Assembly (NCBI GenBank): GCA_963760285.1 | Contig: CAVXCI010000001.1 | Location: forward strand, 992,001-1,056,000 | Source: PALSA-278 sp963760285 | Lineage (GTDB): Bacteria; Acidobacteriota; Terriglobia; Acidiferrales; UBA7541 | DNA length: 64,000 nt | Direction: 5' to 3' | Part shown: positions 49,246-58,490 of the stretch, piece after piece | Numbering within the stretch: position 1 is the first letter of the stretch | Layout of the letters: every line of letters begins with the position of its first letter | Translations under genes and position numbers: made by a program | Notes under the pieces: model-generated | Seen by the model: the letters and a program-made list of their open reading frames with translations, nothing else | The model's database searches: none | Told to the model about the DNA's origin: nothing

Positions 49246-52188
49246 ATGATTGGCAGAACCATTGCGCACTTCCGTATTCTAGAACAACTGGGTAGCGGGG
49301 GAATGGGTGTGGTTTGGAAAGCCGAGGACATCACCCTCGGCCGTCTGGTAGCACTCAAGTTTCTTTCAGACGATGTCGCCCATGATCCCGTTGCCCTGGA
49401 ACGGTTCCACCGTGAAGCGCGCGCGGCATCCTCGCTGAACCATCCCAATATTTGCACCATTTATGAGATCGGCGAGGAACATGGTCTCACCTTTCTGGCC
49501 ATGGAATATCTGGAAGGGCAAACGTTAAGGGAATTTATCGCTCAAAAGCCGGTGGAGGAAGCCCGTCTTCTGGATATCGGCATGGAAATTGCCGATGCGC
49601 TCATCGCCGCTCACGACCACGGAATCATTCACCGCGACATCAAACCCGCCAACATTTTCGTCACCTCAAAAGGCGCCGCCAAGCTGCTGGATTTTGGTCT
49701 GGCGAAAGTGAATGAGGCGGCCTCGCCGGATGCCGAAACCGTCGGATCAACCCAGATGCCGGCGCAGCAGTTAACTCAGCCGGGTTCAGCCGTCGGGACC
49801 ATCGCCTACATGTCGCCGGAGCAGGTCCGCGGAGAAGAACTGGACGCGCGGACGGATATTTTCAGCTTTGGCAGCCTGCTCTATGAAATGGCCACGGGCA
49901 AGCAGGCATTCAGCGGTAAGACCACCGGCACAATTTTCCACGCCATTCTGGAACGGCAGCCTGTTCCGGTATCCGATTCCAACCCGCAACTAAACGCCAG
50001 CCTCGCCGTGGTTATTGACCGTGCCATGGAAAAGAAGCGAGAGACCCGATATTCGTCAGCGGCGGAATTGAAGGCCGATCTGGCGGAACTGCGATCGGGC
50101 AGCGTGGTATTAAAGGCCAGCAGCAGAAGCGTAGCGGCCGTACCGGCGGAGGACAACAAGTCCTCGAAAAAACGTCTCTTCGTGAGTGCGGCCCTGGTGA
50201 CTGTCCTGGCCATTGCCGCCGTTCTTGGATGGCGCTATTTTGAAGTAAAGAGAGCGCCCGCTCTGACGGAACGCGACACCGTGGTTCTGGGAGATTTCAC
50301 GAACAAGACGAACGATCCGGTTTTCGACGACACTTTGAAGCAGGCTCTTTCCGTCAGCCTGCAGCAATCGCCATTCCTGAACATTTTATCCGACGACAAA
50401 GTCGGCTCTACGCTGAAGCTGATGACCCTGCCGGCCGATGCCAGGCTCACGCCTGCCGTGGCGCGCGAGGTTTGCCAGCGGGACGACTGCAAGGCCTATC
50501 TTTCCGGCTCCATTGCCAGCCTGGGTAGCGCATACGTGATTGGCCTCGTTGCAGTGAACTGCACCACGGGCGACGTTCTGGCGCAGGAACAGGTTCAGGC
50601 TGCGGATAAGGAGAAAGTCCTTGATTCGTTGGGGCAAGCTGCCAGCAAACTCCGCCGGGAACTGGGCGAGTCGCTGAGCACCATTCAGAAATTTGACACT
50701 CCCATCGAACAGGCCACTACTTCTTCGTTTGAGGCGCTCAAGGCGTATTCGCTGGGCAGAAAGACATTCCTGCAGAAGGGCGAAACAGCCGCAATTCCGC
50801 TGTTTAAGCAGGCCATTGACCTTGATCCGAATTTCGCCATGGCCTACGCCAGTCTGGGAATCGCCCAATCCAACATCGGCGAAAACAGTGTGGCTAACGT
50901 GAACATCACCAAGGCCTACCAACTGCGCGACCGGGTGAGCGAACGGGAAAAATTTCACATTTCCGCCATTTATTTTTCCTACGTCACCGGTCAGGTGGAA
51001 AAGGCCATTCAGTCCTACGAAGAATGGAGCGAGGCCTATCCGCGGGATTATGCCGCCCACGGCAATCTTGCCGTGAATTATTCCACGCTCGGCCAGTATG
51101 ACAAGGCCGCGGCGGAATCCCAGGAATGCCTCAACCTGAACCCGGAAAGCGGCTTGTGTTACAGCAATCTTGTGGCGTTCGACGCCAGCCTGGGCCGCTT
51201 GAACGAAGCCAAAGCTACCTACCAGCAGGCCGTCGAACGAAAAATCGAAAATCCTCTCCTCCACGCAAACTATTACGCCGTAGCCTTCCTGCAGGGAGAC
51301 ACGGCGGGGATGGAGCAACAGGTGCGCTGGGCTGCCGGAAAGCCCGGAGCGGAAGACATGCTCTTGTCCTTTTCGTCTGACACGGAAGCCTATTACGGGC
51401 GGCTCGCCAGGGCGCGCGACCTCACCAGGCAAGCCGTCCAATCCGCAAAGCTGGCCGAAGAAAAGGAAACCGCCGCCGAATGGCAAATCAACGGAGCCCT
51501 CCGCGAAGCAGAATTCGGGAACTTCGCCAGGGCCCAGGAGGAAACCAGCGCCGCGCTGGCTCTCTCTACAACCCGTGACACGCGAACCCTGGCGGCGCTG
51601 GCGTTTGCGCGAGCGGGCGATTCCGCGCTCGCCGAAAGGATGGCGGCTGAATTGGCAAAGGAATTTCCGTTGGACACCGTGGTGAATGGATATTGGCTTC
51701 CCACCATTCGCGCGTCGCTGAAATTAGGCCTTAACGGGACAGGAAAATCGTTCGGAACCGGAAAGAACACGTTTTCCAATAGCGGGCCGGAACAAGCCGT
51801 CGAAATCCTCCAGGCTGCTGTCCCATATGAACTCGGCTCTCCTCCGCCCGTGGTGGAGACAGGCGCATATATCTATCCCGCATACGTGCGCGGGCAGGCG
51901 TATTTGCTCATGCAGCAGGGAAAACCAGCGGCGGACGAATTTCAAAAGTTTCTGGACCATCGGAGCATCGTCCAGAATGTTTCTCTGGCCGCCTTGGCAC
52001 GCTTGGGACTGGCGAGAGCGTACGCGATGGAAATCTCCACGATACAACCAGCCGATGCATCCGCCGCGCGGGAAAAGGCCCGCGCCGCCTATCAGGATTT
52101 CTTCGCTCTGTGGAAGGATGCCGACCCGGACATCCCCGTTCTTAAGGAAGCCGAAGAGGAATTCGCCAAACTGAACGCGAGCCGCTAG
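49246..52188 (+). CDS. Eukaryotic-type Ser/Thr protein kinase with TPR region
   Basis: A 980-residue signalling protein. The kinase domain (residues 1-270) has the glycine loop GSGGMG (16-21), Lys38, catalytic HRDIKPAN with Asp131, and DFG at 149-151. A membrane helix lies near 311-330. The extracytoplasmic region includes a FlgO/TolB-like stretch (VVLGDFTNKTNDPVFDD) and then TPR-like repeats (about 480-850: AMAYASLGIAQSN, AAHGNLAVNYSTLGQYDKAA). This layout is very common in Acidobacteriota. The signal and targets are unknown. Confidence 0.92.
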   Translation: MIGRTIAHFRILEQLGSGGMGVVWKAEDITLGRLVALKFLSDDVAHDPVALERFHREARAASSLNHPNICTIYEIGEEHGLTFLAMEYLEGQTLREFIAQKPVEEARLLDIGMEIADALIAAHDHGIIHRDIKPANIFVTSKGAAKLLDFGLAKVNEAASPDAETVGSTQMPAQQLTQPGSAVGTIAYMSPEQVRGEELDARTDIFSFGSLLYEMATGKQAFSGKTTGTIFHAILERQPVPVSDSNPQLNASLAVVIDRAMEKKRETRYSSAAELKADLAELRSGSVVLKASSRSVAAVPAEDNKSSKKRLFVSAALVTVLAIAAVLGWRYFEVKRAPALTERDTVVLGDFTNKTNDPVFDDTLKQALSVSLQQSPFLNILSDDKVGSTLKLMTLPADARLTPAVAREVCQRDDCKAYLSGSIASLGSAYVIGLVAVNCTTGDVLAQEQVQAADKEKVLDSLGQAASKLRRELGESLSTIQKFDTPIEQATTSSFEALKAYSLGRKTFLQKGETAAIPLFKQAIDLDPNFAMAYASLGIAQSNIGENSVANVNITKAYQLRDRVSEREKFHISAIYFSYVTGQVEKAIQSYEEWSEAYPRDYAAHGNLAVNYSTLGQYDKAAAESQECLNLNPESGLCYSNLVAFDASLGRLNEAKATYQQAVERKIENPLLHANYYAVAFLQGDTAGMEQQVRWAAGKPGAEDMLLSFSSDTEAYYGRLARARDLTRQAVQSAKLAEEKETAAEWQINGALREAEFGNFARAQEETSAALALSTTRDTRTLAALAFARAGDSALAERMAAELAKEFPLDTVVNGYWLPTIRASLKLGLNGTGKSFGTGKNTFSNSGPEQAVEILQAAVPYELGSPPPVVETGAYIYPAYVRGQAYLLMQQGKPAADEFQKFLDHRSIVQNVSLAALARLGLARAYAMEISTIQPADASAAREKARAAYQDFFALWKDADPDIPVLKEAEEEFAKLNASR

Positions 52189-52391
52189 GGACTGAGAGAT
52201 TCGCGGAGAGATTTCGCGCCGCGCCGGAAAATGAAAATAGTGGGACCGTCACGCCGGGTAACATCCGGGATGGAGGCGCAAATGCTGACGGACGGTTGGC
52301 CGTCGTGACAAAAGGTAATTCGCAGGAGCAAGCGGGCGCCCTAGATTTATCTTCAGACCTGAAGGAAACGAAGGGAAAGAGCTGACGGAGG

Positions 52392-53132
52392 TTAGCGGGT
52401 GCTCTCGTCCTGCTCAATATGGCCGTCGCGAACGCGGATCACTCGATGCGCGTGCGCCGCGATATCGGCTTCATGCGTGACCAGGATGATGGTGTTGCCT
52501 TCGCTGTGCAGTTTGGCGAACAGCGCCATGATTTCCTCGCCGGTCTGGGAATCAAGGTTGCCGGTGGGCTCGTCCGCCAGCAGGATGGACGGATTGTTCA
52601 CCAGCGCGCGCGCAATGGCCACGCGCTGGCGCTGGCCGCCGGAGAGTTCGTTGGGCTTATGCATCATGCGGGGTTCGAGGTCCACCTGTTGCAAGGCGCG
52701 CTTGGCGCGGACCGCGCGCTCCTCGGAGGGCGTTCCGTTATAGATCAACGGGAGTTCGACGTTGTGAAGCGCCGTGGCGCGCGGCAGCAGGTTGAACGTT
52801 TGGAAAACGAAGCCAATCTCTTTGTTTCGAATGTACGCCAGTTCATCGTCGTCCAATTCACTGACCAAACGGCCAGCCAGCCAGTATTTGCCGTCCGACG
52901 GCGAATCCAGACAACCGATCAAATTCATCAGCGTGGATTTGCCGGAGCCCGATGGGCCCATGATGGCGGAGTATTCGCCTTTGCGGATTTGGAGATTCAG
53001 ACCGCGCAAAGCATGCACCTCTTCGGAGCCCATCAGATAGGTCTTGGTGAGGTTTTCGGTGCAGATAACGATGCCCGCATCCACCAGATCCTGGCGGAAC
53101 GACTGTGAGACGACAGCTTCCTGGACGGGCAT
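52392..53132 (-). CDS. ABC transporter ATP-binding protein (MacB/LolD-like)
   Basis: A 246-residue ATPase. Walker A is GPSGSGKST, the signature is LSGGQRQRVAIARAL, Walker B is ILLADEPTGNLDSQTG, and the switch histidine is in ILVTHEAD. The first 20 residues are an extension beyond the family core. The upstream gene is a membrane fusion protein, so together they look like a MacAB-type exporter, but no permease gene follows; the space downstream is 200 bases and then an unrelated gene. Confidence 0.9.
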   Translation of the reverse strand: MPVQEAVVSQSFRQDLVDAGIVICTENLTKTYLMGSEEVHALRGLNLQIRKGEYSAIMGPSGSGKSTLMNLIGCLDSPSDGKYWLAGRLVSELDDDELAYIRNKEIGFVFQTFNLLPRATALHNVELPLIYNGTPSEERAVRAKRALQQVDLEPRMMHKPNELSGGQRQRVAIARALVNNPSILLADEPTGNLDSQTGEEIMALFAKLHSEGNTIILVTHEADIAAHAHRVIRVRDGHIEQDESTR

Positions 53133-53165
53133 GGGCGGGGCTCCTTATTGGTGCGTGCGTGAACG

Positions 53166-54563
53166 CTAGCTGGAAGCGGTATCGTCCTTCTTCGGCGCGC
53201 TATTATCTATTTTGATGCGCGCATTCGGACGGAGAGTGCGCAGGACATTGTAGCTGCCGGTGACAATCTGCTCGCCGCCCTGCAAACCGCTGGTAATTTC
53301 GATGTCCGTCACGCCGGTGATGCCGGTCTGCACGGGAACAAAAGCGGCCTTGCCGTCGCGAATCACGAAAACGCCCTGCACTTCATTCTTGGTGGGATCC
53401 AACGAATCGCTTCTTGCCGCGGCGAGGGTCACCCCCGGCTTTCCCTTTTGTCCGGATTCCGCGGCAGCCAACTCCTGCTTGGAACGGACGGCCAGCGCCT
53501 GAATGGGAATAGCAAGAACATTTTTCCCCTGCGCGGTTTGAATCTTCGCCGTGGAAGAAAGCCCCGGCCGCAAGCCGTCAGGAGGGTTATCGAGAGTCAC
53601 AATTACTTTGAAATCGCGCGCTTCCTGGCTGTTGGCTTCTGTTTGCGTGGTGGCCAGGCCGGAGGTCCTAAGGATGGCCTGGTCTCCCACCTGGGTGACG
53701 CGGCCCTTGAAAAACTTTCCGGGCAGAGCGTCAATGGTCACATCGGCGGGCTGCCCCTGACGGACGGCGGTGATGTCCGTCTCGTCCACTTTCACTTCCG
53801 CAGTGACTGTGGACATATCGGAAATGGTCAGCAGGTAACTGCCTTCCGCATTCTGAATTCCGGGAACCACGTTTTCCCCCACACGCACCGCGATGTATGT
53901 GACCACTCCTTCAATGGGCGCTTCGTAGGTGGTTTTGTTGAGCACGTCGGCCTGATGAAGCAGAACGGCCTGATTCTGTCCAAGATTGAACCGCGCCTGG
54001 TCCACCGAAGCTTTGAACTGCTGCAGCTGCGCGCGTTCCGCCGCTTCGGCTGCCACCGCGGCATCATAAGCCGCTTTGCTGGAATCGAAATCGGATTTGG
54101 CGATGAGCTGCTCCTGATAGAGCGCCTGGCTGCGGCCCCAGTCCGCCTTGGCTTTTTCGAGATCCGCCTGTCGCTGCTGGAGAGTGGCCTGCGCGGCTTT
54201 GTAGTTGGCTTGCGCCACGGCGATGCCGGACTGCGCTGAATCAATACTGTCTTCTTGCGCTTGCACATCGGCGGCGGGCTGAATGCTTTCCACATGCAGC
54301 AGCACGTCGCCCTTCTTTACGTGATCGCCTTCTTTCACCACAATCTGCGTGATTTTTCCGAAGCCCTGTCCCAGCACGTTGGTGTATTCGCGGGGCCGAA
54401 TCTCACCGGAAGCGGTGACGATGGACATCAGGTCCTGGCGCATGACTTTGCCGGTCTGCACGGTGACAACATCCTTGGTTGATTGATGGATGCTGTAAAT
54501 GGTGATGCCGGCGATAACCGCCACGGCGACCACGCCAATCAGCACTTTTTTCCACGTTTTCAT
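53166..54563 (-). CDS. Membrane fusion protein (MacA/HlyD family)
   Basis: A periplasmic adaptor of about 465 residues. N-terminal anchor WKKVLIGVVAVAVIAGITIY. The lipoyl half GQGFGKITQIVVKEGDHVKK and a long coiled-coil hairpin (residues about 90-200) follow, then the second lipoyl half TYEAPIEGVVTYIAVRVGE and the beta-barrel domain. It lies 33 bases upstream of the ATPase and is cotranscribed. It would couple an inner-membrane transporter to an outer-membrane channel. Confidence 0.9.
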   Translation of the reverse strand: MKTWKKVLIGVVAVAVIAGITIYSIHQSTKDVVTVQTGKVMRQDLMSIVTASGEIRPREYTNVLGQGFGKITQIVVKEGDHVKKGDVLLHVESIQPAADVQAQEDSIDSAQSGIAVAQANYKAAQATLQQRQADLEKAKADWGRSQALYQEQLIAKSDFDSSKAAYDAAVAAEAAERAQLQQFKASVDQARFNLGQNQAVLLHQADVLNKTTYEAPIEGVVTYIAVRVGENVVPGIQNAEGSYLLTISDMSTVTAEVKVDETDITAVRQGQPADVTIDALPGKFFKGRVTQVGDQAILRTSGLATTQTEANSQEARDFKVIVTLDNPPDGLRPGLSSTAKIQTAQGKNVLAIPIQALAVRSKQELAAAESGQKGKPGVTLAAARSDSLDPTKNEVQGVFVIRDGKAAFVPVQTGITGVTDIEITSGLQGGEQIVTGSYNVLRTLRPNARIKIDNSAPKKDDTASS

Positions 54564-54850
54564 TGACGCAATCCCTCTCACACCGCCGCGAATGCCGGCA
54601 ATACTTCCCGCAAGCTCTACTACGTCTGGCGGCCCGGAAATGTTTCCGGGCGGACCAGATGCCAGCGAACTCCGGGGCCCTCAGGATTTGGGCGGCGGCT
54701 TCCCTCGGAAGACCGGTCAATCCTGATTCTGCCTTTATTATGACGAACTTCGGAGGAAAAGGAAATCGCCGAGCTTGCCGGTGGATCCCGCTGTGCGGCG
54801 TGCACTGGTTTAGGTTAAGAACCTATAGCGGCGAAGGGATCGAATGGGGA
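54564..54850. other. Intergenic stretch without a supported gene
   Basis: About 290 bases between the fusion protein start and the repeat element. No frame with a good start and domain is seen, and no clear promoter or hairpin stands out. Includes the upstream region of the exporter operon. Confidence 0.35.
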
Positions 54851-55061
54851 GAATTGGGGTTTGAAATGCGGGGAAAATGAAAAGTCAAAAAGTGTCCCTA
54901 TTAGAAAAGCGTATGTTATTGATTACGCCAGAGTTGCGATTTTGCGACTGTCACATGTGTCCCTATTAGAAATCGCCATTTTGCGCTTATTTCCGTCGTC
55001 CGGGCATAGTTCTGATCTACTGTCAGAATTCCGCGGAAAAAATCAACGGCAACTTGTGTAA
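54851..55061. repeat. Dispersed paired-repeat element, copy 2
   Basis: Homologous to 23186-23398 and in the same orientation. It has 16-bp direct repeats GTGTCCCTATTAGAAA at 54892-54907 and 54957-54972, again 65 bases apart, and a conserved 3' part with CCGGGCATAGTTCTGA and GGAAAAAATCAAC. The core four bases (CCCT) differ from copy 1 (AGCG) in both repeats. No gene inside. Confidence 0.8.
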
Positions 55062-55131
55062 CGATTTGGAGTTCGATTTCAATCGTCGAAATGCTGGAAG
55101 AAAAATTCAACAACAGATCCCTCGCCTCACG

Positions 55132-55234
55132 GCTCGCTTCGCGAGCATGGCTCGGGATGACGGGGAATTTTGATGGCGCGGCAAAGGAAGAAAGCGCGGC
55201 ATGGCGGTTTAATGTCGGGGCTGAAAGCCCCGAC
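55132..55234. repeat. Two short hairpins (REP-like)
   Basis: GCTCGC-TTC-GCGAGC at 55132-55146 and GTCGGGGCT-GAA-AGCCCCGAC at 55214-55234, both perfect small stems in non-coding DNA after the repeat element. They lack T-tracts. They resemble repetitive intergenic hairpins seen in many genomes. Confidence 0.5.
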
Positions 55235-55305
55235 CCCCGAGCAATCAGAAGCTGCGGCAAATTCGGCGGCGCAGAATAGCGGTGGCGCGGGCAAATAGCA
55301 CGAAG

Positions 55306-56526
55306 CTAGAACGGCCGGGGCGGCCAGGCAACAAGGGACCATATGTAGGCTTTCTTGTCGTGCAGAGCAAAAGGCGACCCGTCCACCTCCGATACGCAGC
55401 CTGATGTGGAGTCGATCCGGAATACATTCACTCCGTAGAGTGCGTTTGCGGCATAAAGTGCCCCGCCAGCCCCGGTTGGCAATTCGGTCTGCAAGGTGGC
55501 GAGATAGAACGCGTCCCTCGCGCTTGCACTGCACCCGCTATATGTCACATTGACCGGGTTTTCGCTGAAGTCTAGGGTGGTGATATTGACCGTCCCGCCA
55601 TTGCTATCGGCAAAAAAGAAATTTTTCGTTCGGGCTGAGCCGTATGCCCGCCCCACCACTGGCATCGCCGAGGCTACCGTCGCCGCCAAAGGCATACTCT
55701 TCTCCCAACGACCCATCCGCGTTGATGGCCTCCACGATGACGTAGGTGTCGCAATAGGGCGTACAGAAATCGGCTGCGGAGAAAACCGCATATTTGCTAT
55801 CGGCGGTAATGTCCATCTCGCTCACAAGCTCGGCATCAACTCCATATGGTCCATGCTCGGTCAGTGCGCCACCGGAACCGACGGAGAACGAATCCACGCA
55901 GCAGGACTGCGTGTCGTATGTGGACATGACAACCGTCTTCCCATCAGGCGTGACCGCCAAGTTTATATAGCTCGGGTAATAGGGAAGCTGGTACGTTGAG
56001 AGGAGCGCCAGTGTGCAGCCCGCCTCAATCCGCCACATCGCCACATCGCCACATAACTGTTGATCCCATAGCCGCTATAGGCGGCAAATAAATAATCTCC
56101 GTGTCCCACAATGGCGATTCCAAGCTCCGGACTCGGTACATTGTTGTCGCTGAAGCTGCCGACCGGCGCCATAGAGGGATATGCGAACGAAGTGATCTCA
56201 TTCGGAGCCGTGGATTCCGGCCCGTTGGAATCCGCCATGAACACGCATGCGTGCGAACTGGTTTTCACAACCTGAATCGTTGGTGTGAAGGATGTTGTCT
56301 CGACGCTGGGCTCGCCGCTATCCAGCAGCGCGGCTTGTTTCAGCACCGGGTTTTGCTTGGTCCCTTCGAGTCTGAAGACCGTGGCGTAATCGTTCCCCTG
56401 CGAATGGAGATACGCGTCGTTGTCGTTGACGACGAAGCGCTCGCTGCTGGCATTGGGCCCAGGAGCGCACAGCGCCACAGCGGCTATCAAAACTGCGGCG
56501 CAGAAGAGTTTCGCGGCCTTGAGCAT
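55306..56526 (-). pseudogene. Exported beta-propeller-like protein, frameshifted
   Basis: Three frames give one protein of about 405 residues. The signal peptide (KLFCAAVLIAAVALC) starts at the ATG 56526. Propeller-like repeats such as LAVTPDGKTVVMSTYDTQSC and EMDITADSKYAVFSAADF follow. Breaks occur at a 3x8-bp tandem repeat (56031-56054) and at a T6 homopolymer near 55611-55616. Removing one 8-bp unit restores the reading SYVAMWRIEAG. The C-terminus ends SLVAWPPRPF. Function unknown. Confidence 0.6.
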
Positions 56527-56757
56527 GGCATTCCCTCCGAGGGGACGGCTTGAGAAACACTTTACCTCTGGTCTTGACGGGAGTCCACGCAGAATCCGGC
56601 CATGGGAAGCCAAGGTCCGCCGCGGCGCGGAAGAAATCGTTGGAGGGCAACCCGCGTGTTGGATATGGGGTCTAATCCCATTGAGGCAAGGATGGCGATT
56701 GACCATGGTGTGCAAGGAGACTACAATTTTCATACGTCTCGGGGGCGAGGCGCCTTC

Positions 56758-58479
56758 ATGAGATTCACGCATCGCATTTCGTTACTCTGTGCATTTTGCT
56801 TTCTGTTTCTCTCACTGGCCAACGCGCCGGTGGTCCATGCATCTGTTCTTCACGTTTTTCCAGCGCCGCAGGACGATTCGGCGGCCGCCCAGGCCTCCGC
56901 CAGCCAGGAACCCAAGAAGGACACAAAACAGGACAAAAAAAAGCAGAAAGAGCTGATGAAGGAGCTTGAGCCGGCCTATAAGAAGTGGCTCAACGAGGAC
57001 GTGGTGTACATCATCACGCCGGAAGAGCGCCAGGCGTTTTTGAAGCTGGCCACCAACGAAGAGCGTGAGCAGTTTATCGAGCGGTTTTGGGCCCGCCGCA
57101 ACCCCGATCCGGACAGCCCCGAAAACACATTCAAGGACGAGCATTACCGCCGCATTGCCTATGCCAATGAGCATTTTTCCTCCGGCATCCCGGGCTGGAA
57201 GACGGATCGCGGGCGCATCTATATCATCTGGGGAAAGCCAGACGAACTGGAAGCGCACGACGCGGGGGGCAGTTACGATCGTCCCATGGACGAAGGCGGC
57301 GGCGAGACGGAAACGTACCCATTTGAATTCTGGCGTTACCGCTATCTGGAAGGCATCGGCGAGAACGTGGTCCTCGAATTCGTGGATCCTTCGATGAGCG
57401 GGGAGTTTCATCTCACTTCCGATCCCAGCGAAAAGGACGCCCTGCTCTATACTCCGAACGGCGGGGAAACTGAAATGGAAAGCATGGGCCTAACCACCAA
57501 GGCGGCCCGGTTCAATAACACCGATGGGAGCCACCTGGCGCTACCCATGGGCATGCGTCCCGCCGAAATGGACGAGTTTTCACGCCTGGATCTTTACTCG
57601 AAGATTGAGCAGCCGCCGCCGGTGAAGTTCAAGGACCTGGAGGCCGTGGTTACCGCGCGCATCGTGCGCAACCAGTTGAATTTTGATTACCGCTTCGATT
57701 TTCTGAAGGTGACGGACGATACGGTGCTCGTCCCGGTCACCATCCAGGTGCCCAACAAGCAGTTGAGCTTCCAGGAAAAGGACGGGGTGCAAACGGCGGC
57801 GCTGAACCTGTTCGCGCGGATCACCACTCCGGGTGGGCGCGTGGTGCAGACCTTTGAAGATACGGTGACGCACGCGGTTCCCGATTCGCTGTTGCAGCAA
57901 TCGCTAAAGGGTTTTTCCATTTATCAAAAGGCCGTGCCACTGCGCCCGGGACTCTACCGGCTGGACGTGGTGGTGAAAGACGTGAACAGCGGCAACGTGG
58001 GCGCCGTGAATACGCGCGTGGCGGTGCCTCAGTATTCGGACGATCAGCTTTCTTCCAGCACCCTGATCATGGCGGACGAGATTCAGAGAGTGTCGGAACA
58101 TGACATCGGGGTGGGGCAGTTCGTCCTGGGTGACGTGAAAGTGCGGCCGCGGCTCGACGCCACGTTTACTCCCGATCAAAAGATGGGAGTGTTCCTGCAG
58201 GTCTATAATCTGAAAGTGGACGACAAGACGCATCAACCCGATGCATCCATCCAGTTCCGGGTGTTTAAGGCCGGGGACGCCGGCGCTCCGGTCTTGAAAT
58301 TTGATGAGTCCAGCGCCAAACTGGGACAGCACGGCGAAGAGATGACTCTCGAAAATTCCATCACTCTGGGGGCGCTGAGCCCCGGCAAGTACAAGTTGGA
58401 AGTGGCCGTGACGGACAATCTGGCGAAGCAGACAATTACTCCTTCGGCGGATTTCACCGTGAAACCGACTCCCAAGTAG
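56758..58479 (+). CDS. GWxTD-domain exported protein
   Basis: A 573-residue protein with a signal peptide (FTHRISLLCAFCFLFLSLA). A Lys-rich segment follows (DTKQDKKKQKELMKELEP), then the GWxTD domain typified by KKWLNEDVVYIITPEERQAF and EQFIERFWARRNPDPDSP, and a WGKPDELEAHDAG block. The C-terminal part has beta-rich repeats. The family is concentrated in Acidobacteriota; its role is unknown. The ATG at 56758 is chosen as the signal-peptide start. It is followed 11 bases later by an outer-membrane protein. Confidence 0.85.
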   Translation: MRFTHRISLLCAFCFLFLSLANAPVVHASVLHVFPAPQDDSAAAQASASQEPKKDTKQDKKKQKELMKELEPAYKKWLNEDVVYIITPEERQAFLKLATNEEREQFIERFWARRNPDPDSPENTFKDEHYRRIAYANEHFSSGIPGWKTDRGRIYIIWGKPDELEAHDAGGSYDRPMDEGGGETETYPFEFWRYRYLEGIGENVVLEFVDPSMSGEFHLTSDPSEKDALLYTPNGGETEMESMGLTTKAARFNNTDGSHLALPMGMRPAEMDEFSRLDLYSKIEQPPPVKFKDLEAVVTARIVRNQLNFDYRFDFLKVTDDTVLVPVTIQVPNKQLSFQEKDGVQTAALNLFARITTPGGRVVQTFEDTVTHAVPDSLLQQSLKGFSIYQKAVPLRPGLYRLDVVVKDVNSGNVGAVNTRVAVPQYSDDQLSSSTLIMADEIQRVSEHDIGVGQFVLGDVKVRPRLDATFTPDQKMGVFLQVYNLKVDDKTHQPDASIQFRVFKAGDAGAPVLKFDESSAKLGQHGEEMTLENSITLGALSPGKYKLEVAVTDNLAKQTITPSADFTVKPTPK

Positions 58480-58490
58480 GGCAGGGGAAA

